A stretch of 64,000 nucleotides of DNA from Chlorobiota bacterium. GTDB taxonomy: Bacteria; Bacteroidota; Ignavibacteria; OLB7. The stretch lies in assembly GCA_016788565.1 (NCBI GenBank), contig JAEUSP010000050.1, forward strand, positions 1 to 64,000, given 5' to 3'. The notes under the pieces were generated by a model that did not search any database, was not told the DNA's origin, and worked only from the letters and a program-made list of their open reading frames with translations. Both the position numbers and the translations under genes were made by a program. Shown piece after piece: positions 9,601-18,643 of this stretch (position 1 is the stretch's first letter; every line of letters begins with the position of its first letter).

Positions 9601-12600
9601 AAGAGAAAAAGCAACTGACCGAGCTTCAGAAAAAATTCCAAGCGGTGCTGGACCTCACGATTGAGGAGGCCCAGAAGCCGTTGGTGGCAAAAATCGCCGC
9701 GCTGGAAAAGGAGCAGGAGAAGCTGCAGAAACAGCTTGAGGACCTGAAGAAAAGCAAGGAGAGCTTGGCCGAAGGGAACAAAACCGCCGAAGGAGCATTG
9801 GTCTATTACATCCCCCCGCCACTGGAAGAACTGCTGAAAAATGAACCGAAGTTCACCGCGCTGAAGGACTCAGTTTCCGCAGCCGAGCGGGGCGTGGTGA
9901 TTGCGCAGGAGTTCAAGGCCGGCGCGCAAAAGAAGCTGGCAAAGGAGCTTGAGAGCGTTGCCCGCCAGATGACCAACTACAAAAAAGCGGAAGCCGAAAA
10001 GAAAGCCGCCGAGGAAGAAGCCAACAACCTTGACCGCGAACTTGCCACGCTGAAAAACAACAAAACGCAGGAGTATCAGGATTACCAAAACCGCCTGTTG
10101 GACATCCTTGAACGGAACGAAGCCCACAAGGACACTGCCCAAAAACGGCTGAACGAAGCATTGGCCGACAGCGCGACGCTTGCCCAAAAAATTGAGCAAC
10201 AACGCCAGCGTGTTGAAGCCTTGGAGAAGGAGATTGAAACGCTGGAAAGCAGCCTGAACGATGCCACCGCACAACTCAGCTACGAGGAAGGCTTGCGCCA
10301 AAACGCCAAGAACACCCTTGCCGAACGAACCGCCGAACTGAGCAACGCCCGCCGCGAATTGCAGGAGTTGGAAGACGACCTTTCCCGCGCACAGCAATCG
10401 GCAAGCCGCGCCGCTGCGCGCAGCAACGCCCGCCGCGAGATTGCGACCGACGGCGAAGTGGCCAGCAAGAAAAGCGCGGTGGCCGCAAAGAAGACCGCAA
10501 TCGCAACGCTGGAGCGCGGCGTGGAGAGCGTAGCCAGCAGCTACCAATCGGCGCAGCAACGGACCACCACTGCCCAGGACACACTGATTGGACGCTCCGA
10601 ATCGCTGGTGAAAAAGCAGCAAGAACTCCGCAACGCAAAGGACACGTTGGTGGAGTTAAACGAGCAGATGGAGGAACTTCTGACCGGCCTAAACTACTGG
10701 CGCACCGTGCTGGCAAAAGCCGAAGGTGAGATTGAGAAGTGCAACAACGCACGCAAGCAATTCCAAGAAAAAATTGCCGATGCGGTGAACGACGACGACG
10801 CGGTGAAATCAAAAGATGAGGAGAAAAAAGCCGCCGAAGAGCAAGCCAAAGAAGCCGAAGCCGCAATGAAGAAAGCGGAGGCGGAAATCGCCAGCGCGCT
10901 GAAACGCCGCGACGACATCACCAAAGCAATGAAGGACACCGTGGAGAACGCCCGCAAAAAACTCCAATCGGCAAAGGACTCGCTGCGGCAGTACCTGTTG
11001 GAAGAAGAGTTCAAGGTTGTTACCCACGACGTGAAGCTGACGATCAGCGCAACCGACACCCCCTTGGATGGCTTCCGCGCACAGGACGCAACCGTCACCC
11101 TCACCAGCACGCTCCGCTACCCTGGCGACCGCGTTCCGGTGTTTTCCGACAGCTATCCCAGCGTAGCAATCGCACCAAAGAAAAGCATGGCCGGGTGCAA
11201 TCCACAAGTTGGATTTATTCCCCCCGGCGGCATTGTTCCAACTCCCCCAAGCCTGGAAATGCCGGAGCCGCGAACCATTGCTTTGATCTACCAAAAAGGG
11301 GAACCGCTCTGGCCCGAATGGCCGGTGATCCCAGCATCGGCACCGGTCCTGACCGATGACGTTGTTCGGATGATTGCTCGCGGAACCGACGGCGATGCGT
11401 GGAAGCAAGTCTGCACCCCGGTTGACCCCAAAAAATGCCTTCCCCCGGGGGGCATTGGTGGCGGCATTGCGGACTTAGTCACCTACATCTGGGGCGGCGA
11501 TGGCAGCTACATCAACGGCGCGGGCTACCAGCGCGTGTTCTGGAAAACGATTGATGTGCCGAAACCCGATTGCAAAAAAGAGGCCACCGTCAAAACAACC
11601 TACATGGCCAGCGCGATTGCCGGCGACCCAACCGTGGAGCGGAAAACGCTCCCCGAAGTTGTCCCCGGCGTGCTGATCGAAACGCCCGACTCGCTGGTTG
11701 GTTGGCCCAAGCGGGTTGATACCGTTCGCGCGCGGGTGGTGAAAGGGGATCACAAAGGGCGACCAGGTGAAGAAATAGAGTTCACCCTCACACTGTTAGA
11801 AGGGGAAGCAAAGGAGTACGGCCTTGACGGAACCAGCAAAACCGTCACCAAAACAACCGACGGCGACGGCTACGCCAAAGCGGAGCTTCACTTCGGCGAA
11901 GGCTTCGCAAAATTCAAGATTGAGGCCAAGTGGAAACGCCCCGGCGAATGCCCTCCGCCAAAGGAGATCATCGCCACTTCCCCACTCTACCCGCAGTTTC
12001 TCCGCTTCACCAGCGGCGCGCCAACCGTTGCCTGGGATGCGGCAAAAAAAGTCTGGGGTGGGAGTCCTGCTGCTGACGTTCTGAAAGGGATGCCGGAGGC
12101 CGAAGAAGACAACTACGAAAGTGAGGTCTTTGCCGTGGCCGGATTGTTAGATGAGAACCGCGATTCGGTGGTTGCCGAGAAACTCTTCTTCAAGCCCGCA
12201 GGGGATTTTACGGTGGACCCCAAAGAAGCCGAAACGGAGTTGTTCGGGATTGCCAGAACGGTGGTGCAGGACCCGCCAGAAAAAGGGGCGCTCACCCTGA
12301 AAGCAAACCCCGATGAGAAGTACAAACAAGTCTCGCGCCCCTTCACCGTGGAAGGGACCTACAACTCAGCGAAGATCGAGAAGTTCAAGATTGGCGCGCC
12401 GGGCGATCTGTTCGTCATCATCCCCGACGACCCGCCAGCGCGTGGCGAACCGGTGAACGGCAACGGCAAAATTGAGATTAACGCAGCCGGGATTTTGATT
12501 GCTGAACTGAAAGACATCACCCTAAAAATCAGCGACGTGATGTTGGAGGATGGCGACGAAGAAATCCCAACCGCCAGCGCCGGAACCGTCTCGTGGCAAC

Positions 12601-14618
12601 CCAGCGGCGATGCCGTGAAAGCGAACATTCTGGGATTTAGTGTGGAGCTTGATTCGGTGGTGATCCGTGCCGAAAATGGCGCGGGGATTGGCGGGAAATT
12701 AGGCCACGCAAAGCTGGAAAAACCGGTCAGTTTCTACGCCGAGATGAACACCAAAGGGGATTTCTACGGTGAGGTTTCCGACGTGCCAGAAATCGCCGTT
12801 GCTGGCTTCAAGCTGAACGAAGGGACATCGTTTGCGATTGACCTTCATCCAACAAAAAGCGACAAGGGAATGGCCGACGATTGGCAAGGGCTGCTGATCC
12901 GCCAGGCCAACCTGCAACTGCCGCAAATCTTCAACGGACGCGAAGGCGCGCCAAGCACCCTCAGCGTCACCGATTTCTACATCGGCACCGCCGACGCTGG
13001 CTTTGGCGGCAAGGTGGCACTGAAAGGGAAGTTCTTCACCTTCGGCTATGCTGGCTACGAATTCCAAGCCGACGAAGTGAGCCTCACTTTCGAAAAAAGT
13101 GAGTTAAAAGGGGGCGCGTTCGCCGGCCAGGTCGCGCTGCCCGCGCCGATGGAGGGGAAACTGCGCGTCGGCATCAGCAAAGAAGGGGACGAGTGGAAAG
13201 CCAGCGTCGGGACCGACAACCCGGTCTCGCTGCCACGGCTGCAAACGGTGTTCACCCTCCGCAAGGGGGAGATCATCTACGACGAAAAAGAATCGGTGGG
13301 GACGCTGAAATTGGATGCCGTCATCAGCAGCACAAAATTCGGCGACATTGACATCAACGGGTTCGAGTTCAACAGCAAGGGTGAGGTGAAAGGTGAGTTC
13401 AATTTCAACAAGGCCATCACCTTCAACAACCGGCTGACGGTGGAGGTGAACCAAGTGAAATTTGTGGCAATGGGGGGCGAGTACGGGCTATCGCTGACGG
13501 GCGGATTTATGATCCCCTCGATCGGCATTGACAAGCTGAAAGGCTCAATCGCAATCGCCCCCGGCCCAGAAATTTCCGTGACGCTGGACGAAGCAAAGCT
13601 GAAGTTTGAAAATGGCGCGGTGAAGTTCGAAGGGGAGCTGGCCTACAACGGGAATGAGTTCCGTGGCGCGTTCGAAATCGGCATCAAGAAGCTGCTGGAG
13701 AAAGGGATCAAGGGGATGTTCGTGGTTGGCACGCAAGCCATTGATGACAAGAGCAACTTCACCTACTGGTACGTGGAAATGTCGCTTGGGCTGAAAGGCG
13801 TTCTGCTGGGGCAAACCGGGCTGGCGTTGCTGGAACTTGGCGGCGGCGTTGGCTGGAATTACGATCCCCCCGTGGGCGACCAGCCAGGCTCGCCACGCAA
13901 CTCGGGCGCGCTGTCGTTCAAGGCGATTGTGGGGATTGGCAACGCTCCGTCGGGCGAAGTCTTCGCGGGCCGTTTGACGATGGTTCTCACCAACGAATAC
14001 TTCACGCTGAACGGCAAGCTGTGGCTGCTGAAGCAAGAAGAAAACATGTTCGGCGAAGGGCAACTCACACTCTTCTGGAACGACCGGCCAGGGATGGAGG
14101 GCTTTGTGCGGATGTTCGTTGGGCTTCCCGATGCCGAGGGTGAGGTCTTCTATTTCAACGGGAAGATCAACTTCAAGTATCGCGACGGCGAAACCTACAT
14201 CCGCAGCGAGAAGATTGAAGGCGCAGTGCTGAAGCAGGTGAAAGCCGAGGCCAACTTGGAGTTCACGAAGGAGAAGATTGAGGCGGACGGGAAGTTGTGG
14301 TACGACCTGAACAAGAGCTTCTCGCTGCTGGTGGCCACCGCAGTGGTTGATCTTCATCTTGGAATCGAAACCAAGCTGAAGTACCTGAACAGCAGCAAAA
14401 CATTAACGGCCAAGCTGAGGTTTGAAGGGACCTGGGATGTGAACCTTGACACCCCCGTTGGGATGCTGGACCTGCTTGCCGGAACAATCGCCGTTACGGC
14501 AGACCTTGCTGCCAGCCCGGGCGCAATTTCCTTCAGCGGAACGGCGCGGGTGCGTGGTTCGGTGCTCTGGTTCACGGTGGATGAGTCGGTGGATGTTGGA
14601 TACACAGCAAGCATCTAA
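6618..14618 (+). CDS. Giant secreted coiled-coil/beta-repeat protein (2666 aa)
   Basis: Start at 6618 (GGAGGAG 11 nt upstream; AAGAGG also close). Residues 1-32 form a signal peptide ending LLAKPLNAQ. Residues ~33-285 resemble the TANFOR-type N-terminal module of Bacteroidota surface proteins (LIMSPNPSPYLSDW, GKIPAGSYRICSRVID) followed by an FN3-like domain (NFTWTPVV, YIWSVQTLDEAGR). Residues ~286-520 are further beta-rich material. Residues ~540-1465 are a very long Ala/Lys/Glu/Leu heptad region, a coiled coil broken by a helical section around 735-870. Residues ~1475-1900 are beta-sandwich-like segments with some Cys. Residues ~1900-2666 consist of repeating short beta strands resembling TamB/AsmA-like or beta-solenoid material. 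No catalytic motif and no T9SS tail seen. Probably an extended cell-surface or periplasm-spanning filament. The FN3 gene starts 20 nt after its stop, so they are co-transcribed. Confidence 0.75.
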   Translation: MKRWIHPRAIGLLLTRVVLIALPLLLAKPLNAQTTGVQVNLIMSPNPSPYLSDWQQRRETATFQVINQTPNRLAFKIKTQIFLNGNLKAETKTPEMPVLSVNGPGTFVCNAENIIPVRAIKVYGEGEQAIVQSGKIPAGSYRICSRVIDAETEQPLSPDACGNFTVTSYQLPQLLLPPNNSTITPEQSNQINFTWTPVVPQPSTPPRYVLRVFEVLPGQQPMSAFLANRPVLEAETFGVPALLWPPDVLGPRPDQNYIWSVQTLDEAGRTLADPNGYAAPFTFTVKNPDHTTEAKCNPGSCLVKGVTVERVETTRSAGDAPGTAIGTGLMVKADVAANCPPGCPPVVEVKWAVTVINGDGTTQTLTASGQSTIITVPFALVAPAKAIVQVEASVRCGNSAVSTCTGTFERELGGKKDDKITRPPTISELDTIEFPPEIPTTDTITIDSIPTVEMCSPLPPKSNPGPGISLGAMLDQPSLFPYPRAVPLRADAVDMDYAIFRCLDCEGAVASIWKPVRDRVEKYEWKLEGKGSLNIPFDLEGMKKTDDSIAAVAKRLAEIADSLDQLKADTAALRTRLEQQKKDAERQIEQIKIRLDSITAEMKRATDSLTTTNDSLATLKGLREAKVKARNDSITIATSAKKTIDSLDAILAGKPTAQERAKLTEVNTARTAAATADSAVARKTRDIQTESARLKTAIDNAAAGLTAATAAYESLKRDGEVETKKVADLNKKLYGPAVARAYFNAQRAWDLAAITFISRYLPTLQTTLGGDLNKLNDAAELGLTSSSAPVRTAALSTFRTRLAALKAALKCSGIADTAVRSACTGDLPGLHAAAAAYDRAVADALKSAYKLSPALLADLSAARTRLTAKEGAIKRAASSVEKKSDDYEVALRSYTTTIKGLETDRSALLATAATKNERVATLEGEYQTLVRARETDLEQNREAYLVERHGHQSRRDAMLRAAHALRDTIAQIDNDTARLNRLKEHLEQVKTELEKEKKQLTELQKKFQAVLDLTIEEAQKPLVAKIAALEKEQEKLQKQLEDLKKSKESLAEGNKTAEGALVYYIPPPLEELLKNEPKFTALKDSVSAAERGVVIAQEFKAGAQKKLAKELESVARQMTNYKKAEAEKKAAEEEANNLDRELATLKNNKTQEYQDYQNRLLDILERNEAHKDTAQKRLNEALADSATLAQKIEQQRQRVEALEKEIETLESSLNDATAQLSYEEGLRQNAKNTLAERTAELSNARRELQELEDDLSRAQQSASRAAARSNARREIATDGEVASKKSAVAAKKTAIATLERGVESVASSYQSAQQRTTTAQDTLIGRSESLVKKQQELRNAKDTLVELNEQMEELLTGLNYWRTVLAKAEGEIEKCNNARKQFQEKIADAVNDDDAVKSKDEEKKAAEEQAKEAEAAMKKAEAEIASALKRRDDITKAMKDTVENARKKLQSAKDSLRQYLLEEEFKVVTHDVKLTISATDTPLDGFRAQDATVTLTSTLRYPGDRVPVFSDSYPSVAIAPKKSMAGCNPQVGFIPPGGIVPTPPSLEMPEPRTIALIYQKGEPLWPEWPVIPASAPVLTDDVVRMIARGTDGDAWKQVCTPVDPKKCLPPGGIGGGIADLVTYIWGGDGSYINGAGYQRVFWKTIDVPKPDCKKEATVKTTYMASAIAGDPTVERKTLPEVVPGVLIETPDSLVGWPKRVDTVRARVVKGDHKGRPGEEIEFTLTLLEGEAKEYGLDGTSKTVTKTTDGDGYAKAELHFGEGFAKFKIEAKWKRPGECPPPKEIIATSPLYPQFLRFTSGAPTVAWDAAKKVWGGSPAADVLKGMPEAEEDNYESEVFAVAGLLDENRDSVVAEKLFFKPAGDFTVDPKEAETELFGIARTVVQDPPEKGALTLKANPDEKYKQVSRPFTVEGTYNSAKIEKFKIGAPGDLFVIIPDDPPARGEPVNGNGKIEINAAGILIAELKDITLKISDVMLEDGDEEIPTASAGTVSWQPSGDAVKANILGFSVELDSVVIRAENGAGIGGKLGHAKLEKPVSFYAEMNTKGDFYGEVSDVPEIAVAGFKLNEGTSFAIDLHPTKSDKGMADDWQGLLIRQANLQLPQIFNGREGAPSTLSVTDFYIGTADAGFGGKVALKGKFFTFGYAGYEFQADEVSLTFEKSELKGGAFAGQVALPAPMEGKLRVGISKEGDEWKASVGTDNPVSLPRLQTVFTLRKGEIIYDEKESVGTLKLDAVISSTKFGDIDINGFEFNSKGEVKGEFNFNKAITFNNRLTVEVNQVKFVAMGGEYGLSLTGGFMIPSIGIDKLKGSIAIAPGPEISVTLDEAKLKFENGAVKFEGELAYNGNEFRGAFEIGIKKLLEKGIKGMFVVGTQAIDDKSNFTYWYVEMSLGLKGVLLGQTGLALLELGGGVGWNYDPPVGDQPGSPRNSGALSFKAIVGIGNAPSGEVFAGRLTMVLTNEYFTLNGKLWLLKQEENMFGEGQLTLFWNDRPGMEGFVRMFVGLPDAEGEVFYFNGKINFKYRDGETYIRSEKIEGAVLKQVKAEANLEFTKEKIEADGKLWYDLNKSFSLLVATAVVDLHLGIETKLKYLNSSKTLTAKLRFEGTWDVNLDTPVGMLDLLAGTIAVTADLAASPGAISFSGTARVRGSVLWFTVDESVDVGYTASI

Positions 14619-14638
14619 GCAAAAGGAGGAACCACACA

Positions 14639-16828
14639 ATGAAAACCACACCGACGTTCCCGTTTGCAGATACTCCCAATAAAGTGGTTTGCGAAAAACC
14701 TAATTGTTGTCATTCCCGCGAAAGCGGGAATCCATGCGGTTTATTTCCGCAAACCAATTTGCTCCGAGCCGCAATTCTTTCTGGGGGCATGGTAAGCCAT
14801 GCCCCCACCGGAAGCGGGATGCTGTTGGCCATGCTGCTACTTCTGCTCTGCTCCACGATTGCCATTGCCCAACCGAAGGTCATCACCTTCCGTGCCGAAT
14901 CGGGGGTGCATCTGCGCTGGCAAGGGGTTCGCCAGCCGGGGTTTGCGGGCTACCACATTGACCGCAGAACGCCCGGCGGACAATGGAACCGGCTGACAAC
15001 AACCCCGCTGCAACGCGCCACAACCCAGCAAGAAATCGAGCGGGTTGCGGGGTTCAAAACTGACCTCTATCTGACGTTGTTCGATGCCGCAAAGCCGCCC
15101 CGCGACCTAACCGCAGCCGACTACGACCGCGTGCTAACCCGCCAAAACAACGGGCTGTTGGAAGCGATCTGCGTTGTGAATCCGGAGTTCGGGAAACTGC
15201 TGGGTGAGGTCTATTTCGACAACACCCTTCCCGCCGGAACCGAGGCTGAGTATCGAATCACCGCACTGGTTGGCGATGCCGAACGTGAGGTTGGAATCAG
15301 CAGCATTGTGGGAATGGAGGTGGGGACTATCCCCCCTCCTGCTGGCGAGATTCTTGGCGAAGCTGGCCGCCGCACCGCAACGCTCCGCTGGGAGCGCGAC
15401 CCCGCGTTGTTGCAACGGGGTGAGGTCATCACGTGGAATATCTACCGTGCCGAAAACGTGCTTGGCCCGTTCGAGCAGATCAACACCACCGCGCTGCTGC
15501 CGCTCAGCGTTTCTTCCGACGAATCGCCCCAGAACCAGGATCAGCAAACCTTCAGCGATGAATACCTTGCAAGCGGCACAACATACTTCTACCACCTCCG
15601 CGCGGTGAATGTTTTTGGGATGGAAAGCGCGCCAAGCATGGCAGTGGAAATCACCCCGGGAAGTGCGGAACTCCCCCCGCCTCCGCAAAGCCTTGCCGTG
15701 GAAGAGTTTGGTGGAACAGCACGACTAATGTGGGCTCCACCATCGCGAGGGGAAGTTACCGAGTTGCGCATCTACCGGATAGATATGACCGCTCAGGAGA
15801 AAGAGTTCCGCCAGGTGAGTCCGGCACTATCGGCCACGCGGTTTCGGGCTGGTGAGTGGGTGGATATTTCGGTGGAGGAAGGAAGCCAGTATCGCTACTT
15901 CGCCCGCACGGTTGGGGCCAACGGTTTGGAAAGTCCGACATCGGACACGGTGGCATATCGTGCAGCCGATGCAACCCCACCCGCGCCGCCAACTGGCGTT
16001 GTTGCGGTTGCCGACACCGGCAGCATCACCATCCGTTGGGAGCCGAACCGCGAGCGCGATTTGCTTGGCTACCAGATTGAGCGTTCGTCGGACGATGCCC
16101 GCATCAGCCGGTTGTTGCTGAACGACTCCATCATCACAGCCACCAGCATTCTGGACCGCCTTCCGCGCCAATCCGAAACCAGCTACGGCTACGTGGTGAC
16201 GGCAATTGACCGAAGCTACAATCGCTCCAAACCCTCGGCAATGATTTTTGCACGGATGCCCGATGTTGCCCCCCCGACCGCGCCAACCATTGCAGGGTTG
16301 GAGGTGAACGACGGGAAAGCAACCGTGCGTTGGATGCCGAACAGCGAACGTGATGTTGCGCGCTATCGGGTGTACCGAAGCAACGACGAGCGGAGAAAGC
16401 CGCAGCGTGTTGGCGAAACCAGCGGCAGCGAATTCACCGAACCGCTTGCTGGCGACGGACGCTACTTCTACTCACTCTCTGCGGTTGATTCTTCCGGCAA
16501 CGAGGGGGCGCAATCGCAGCCCGTGGCAATCACCTACCGCCATCAGCAACGGCCCGCCCCGCCCCGCTCGGTAAAGGTTGAGCGTGGGAAGGAGCATCTG
16601 CAAATCCGGTGGGAGGCTCCAACAGCAGCGGTGGCCGGATACGTGATTACCCGAATTGAGCTAAAGAGCGGGGAGAAGCGAACGATAGCGCAACCCAACA
16701 ACACCGAACGCCAGTTCAAAGACTGGCACGTGGATGGTTCAGCAGAATATGAGTACATCGTGCAATCCCGAGACAGCGAGTGGCGATTGAGTGAAGGGGT
16801 AGCGGTGAGGGTTGGGAAGGAGAGGTGA
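14639..16828 (+). CDS. Secreted fibronectin type III repeat protein
   Basis: AAGGAGG lies 9 nt before the ATG at 14639, making this the likely start and giving 729 residues. The signal peptide however begins only at residue ~60 (MLLAMLLLLLCSTIAIAQ), with alternative ATGs at 14789 and 14819. The intervening residues ~11-45 (KVVCEKPNCCHSRESGNP) are the translation of a mobile palindromic repeat. About five FN3-like domains follow, recognisable by Trp-containing B strands: RTATLRWERD, TARLMWAPPS, SITIRWEPNRERD, KATVRWMPNSERD, HLQIRWEAPT. Each is preceded by a proline-rich linker. No catalytic motif, and the C-terminus lacks a clear T9SS tail. It is the last gene of the three-gene surface locus, and probably binds or scaffolds the giant protein at the cell surface. 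Confidence 0.75.
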   Translation: MKTTPTFPFADTPNKVVCEKPNCCHSRESGNPCGLFPQTNLLRAAILSGGMVSHAPTGSGMLLAMLLLLLCSTIAIAQPKVITFRAESGVHLRWQGVRQPGFAGYHIDRRTPGGQWNRLTTTPLQRATTQQEIERVAGFKTDLYLTLFDAAKPPRDLTAADYDRVLTRQNNGLLEAICVVNPEFGKLLGEVYFDNTLPAGTEAEYRITALVGDAEREVGISSIVGMEVGTIPPPAGEILGEAGRRTATLRWERDPALLQRGEVITWNIYRAENVLGPFEQINTTALLPLSVSSDESPQNQDQQTFSDEYLASGTTYFYHLRAVNVFGMESAPSMAVEITPGSAELPPPPQSLAVEEFGGTARLMWAPPSRGEVTELRIYRIDMTAQEKEFRQVSPALSATRFRAGEWVDISVEEGSQYRYFARTVGANGLESPTSDTVAYRAADATPPAPPTGVVAVADTGSITIRWEPNRERDLLGYQIERSSDDARISRLLLNDSIITATSILDRLPRQSETSYGYVVTAIDRSYNRSKPSAMIFARMPDVAPPTAPTIAGLEVNDGKATVRWMPNSERDVARYRVYRSNDERRKPQRVGETSGSEFTEPLAGDGRYFYSLSAVDSSGNEGAQSQPVAITYRHQQRPAPPRSVKVERGKEHLQIRWEAPTAAVAGYVITRIELKSGEKRTIAQPNNTERQFKDWHVDGSAEYEYIVQSRDSEWRLSEGVAVRVGKER
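14669..14773 (+). mobile_element. MITE-like palindromic element inside the FN3 gene start
   Basis: AGTGGTTTGCG, then CATTCCCGCGAAAGCGGGAA, then CCGCAAACCA appear in the order seen in the intergenic copies at 43249 and 47461. The outer ends (ATACTC, CTCCGAG) are degraded. It lies between the strong ribosome site and the signal peptide of the FN3 gene and is read in frame. Confidence 0.75.
14784..14807. repeat. Perfect hairpin GGGGGCATGG/CCATGCCCCC over an alternative start
   Basis: A 10-bp perfect stem with a 4-nt loop (TAAG) overlaps the alternative ATG at 14789. In RNA it would hide that start codon. It may simply be another REP-type repeat. Confidence 0.65.
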
Positions 16829-17555
16829 GCCGGGGAGGGGAAAGGGAGAGAAAATAGAAAGCAGGAAATAGGAAGTAGAAGCATGAGCGGATGCCCGCGA
16901 ACGCAGCCCTCCGCTCATGCTGCCACTCACATCAAACCGGGGATTGCGAAAAAACTCAACGACTGTCATACCCGCGAAAGCGGGTATCCATACTGCCGAG
17001 GCGCGGCATCTGCAGTTGGTGTTTCACCTGGCTCACGCCCCCGTGCTCCGCTCTGGCGAGCGTCGCGTCCCCCCAAGTTTTTGGGGGAAAGGTGAGAGGA
17101 AATAGGAAGTATACTCGGCGCAAATTGGTTTGCGAAACACTACTCAGCTATGTGTGCTATGGATTCGCTTCGCAGGCCTTCGGCTCCCGCTTTCGCGGGA
17201 ATGACAGTGATTAAGTTTTTCGCAAACCACTCTGTTTCGAGTATAGAAGCAAGCGAATGCCTGCGAACCCAGCCCTCCGCTCATGCTGCCACTCACATCA
17301 AACCAAGTGGTGGGAAGAGTTTTTGCGGGGAGAGATTTTCCCCTTGCCATCGCCTGCATCACGCCCTAACTTAGTCCCCGTTGATTTCCTGCGCCCACTG
17401 ATTTCGGTTGTTCCTATCGCCAGCACGGTTTGTGTTCGTGCTTCTCTTAAGCAACCCTGCTGGTTTCCAACGCTTGGGCATCCCTGCCCCCCAGCACCCT
17501 CCGTTTAGGGGAAGCACCATCATAGCTCTTCCATGTTTGATAAAAAGGTGATACC
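16829..17555. repeat. 727-bp repeat-filled gap
   Basis: No gene supported. Contents in order: a ~55-bp sequence at ~16880-16940 (GCAGCCCTCCGCTCATGCTG, then CACATCAAACC) repeated in the same orientation at ~17250-17306; a partial MITE with the CCCGCGAAAGCGGG core at ~16945-16995; a CCCCCC/GGGGG hairpin at ~17070-17092; and a full inverted MITE at 17110-17245. The last ~200 bp has no visible feature apart from the ribosome site before 17556. Confidence 0.7.
17110..17245 (-). mobile_element. MITE-like element, full copy
   Basis: 136 bp with terminal TATACTC and GAGTATA inverted repeats and inner TGGTTTGCG/CGCAAACCA repeats. It is in the opposite orientation to the copies at 43249 and 47461. GAAG flanks it on both sides (17106-17109 and 17246-17249), a possible target-site duplication. 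Confidence 0.75.
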
Positions 17556-18353
17556 ATGCTCCTACGACTACTCCCATTAACAGCATTACTCCTACTGCTT
17601 GGCGGTACATGGGCGGCTTCGCAAGAAGTGCCGGATTGTTGGTGTATGCATCGAAGTGATGGAGTTAATGATAGTATTGGTATAGATACTTGTGGTATTA
17701 ACCCTAAAAAATATAATTGTTTTGATTTTGCACTAAATGTCGCGATTTCATCAAATTTTGACGATTCACGCTTATATGCTAAAGGGCCGTGGGAATTGAA
17801 GTTTGTTGATTCCACAATTCAATTTTCTATACTACCTCATGATCCTAGTACTGAAACCCCGATTAATTACAATGAAATCCCCAACGACACAATAAGAAAA
17901 ATATTTCGTGACATTGAAATAAAATTTGGTTCATTCTCCTTGATAAAATCAAGAGGGGTTAAACCTGCAATACTCCTTCAATTCGTTAGATATGTTAATG
18001 TGTCTGAGGCTTATGCTTTTTTTAAGACAATCGAGCAACTAAAGTTTGTTAACCTTAATAATGGAATTTATTTTCTTTCAGATATTGAATATGAAAAAAA
18101 TCATCGACACAATCAAATATTAGATTGGGTTTATTTTTTAGTTGGAGAGGATTTAATTTTACAACTAAATCAACAAAATCATCAGATAATAAAAATTAAA
18201 ATTGTTAACTCATTTGGTCAAATAGTGTTCAGTAAAAAAATCAACATATATATTGGAATGACGAATTATACTATTAACATAGGACATCTACCTGCGGGTG
18301 TATATATCATTGCAGTAGATAATACATATCAACGTTTCCATACCACGAGGTAG
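17556..18353 (+). CDS. AT-rich secreted protein with T9SS-type C-terminal tail
   Basis: 265 residues; AAGGTGA lies just upstream of the ATG. The signal peptide (RLLPLTALLLLLGGTWAAS) is GC-rich in coding, after which the gene becomes strongly AT-rich with AAA/ATT/TTT codons, unlike nearly every neighbour. Early Cys residues (DCWCMH, DTCG, NCFDF) suggest a disulfide-bearing domain with a CFDFA motif, but I do not recognise the family. Residues ~200-265 look like a type A T9SS sorting domain: IKIVNSFGQIVFSKK, then a strand, then LPAGVYIIAVDN. The final KLVK-like segment is replaced by QRFHTTR. Composition indicates horizontal acquisition of the central part. The next small gene starts 5 nt after the stop. 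Confidence 0.65.
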   Translation: MLLRLLPLTALLLLLGGTWAASQEVPDCWCMHRSDGVNDSIGIDTCGINPKKYNCFDFALNVAISSNFDDSRLYAKGPWELKFVDSTIQFSILPHDPSTETPINYNEIPNDTIRKIFRDIEIKFGSFSLIKSRGVKPAILLQFVRYVNVSEAYAFFKTIEQLKFVNLNNGIYFLSDIEYEKNHRHNQILDWVYFLVGEDLILQLNQQNHQIIKIKIVNSFGQIVFSKKINIYIGMTNYTINIGHLPAGVYIIAVDNTYQRFHTTR

Positions 18354-18357
18354 CCGA

Positions 18358-18582
18358 ATGAAACTCTACAACCACCTTCTTAGCTCAGCTTTATGGCTTA
18401 TGCTATTCAGCACTGTTGTTTTTAGTCAACGAATTCCAGTTCCCCCAGAAATGGGAAATTGTTGTGATTCGGAGATGTTCGCGGTGAATTTCCCGGCAGG
18501 TGGCTTGCCATCGGGAACATATATCTACCGCTTGAGCGCGGCAGGTCGTGAAGTATCACGCACCATGCAAATTGTTCATTAA
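18358..18582 (+). CDS. Signal peptide fused directly to a T9SS tail fragment (74 aa)
   Basis: Residues 1-24 form a signal peptide (LLSSALWLMLFSTVVFS). After about 20 residues comes GLPSGTYIYRLSAAGREVSRTMQIVH, which matches the last two strands of type A T9SS sorting domains (LPSGTYIYRL...G..S..M.LVK). Nothing is left between them. The most economical reading is a cargo gene that lost its centre by deletion, leaving an in-frame miniature. The frame is intact and followed by a good terminator, so it may still be expressed. A functional small secreted protein is the alternative. Confidence 0.6.
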   Translation: MKLYNHLLSSALWLMLFSTVVFSQRIPVPPEMGNCCDSEMFAVNFPAGGLPSGTYIYRLSAAGREVSRTMQIVH

Positions 18583-18594
18583 TCATACACAATC

Positions 18595-18629
18595 AGGCCA
18601 GCCTTGCACAAGGCTGGCCTCAAATTTTT
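18595..18629 (+). terminator. Rho-independent terminator
   Basis: An 11-bp perfect stem (AGGCCAGCCTT at 18595-18605, complement at 18610-18620) has a 4-nt loop and is followed by CAAATTTTT. It closes the 17556-18582 pair. The ribosome site of the next gene (AGGAGG, 18630-18635) begins right after the T-run. Confidence 0.85.
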
Positions 18630-18643
18630 AGGAGGAATGAGCA

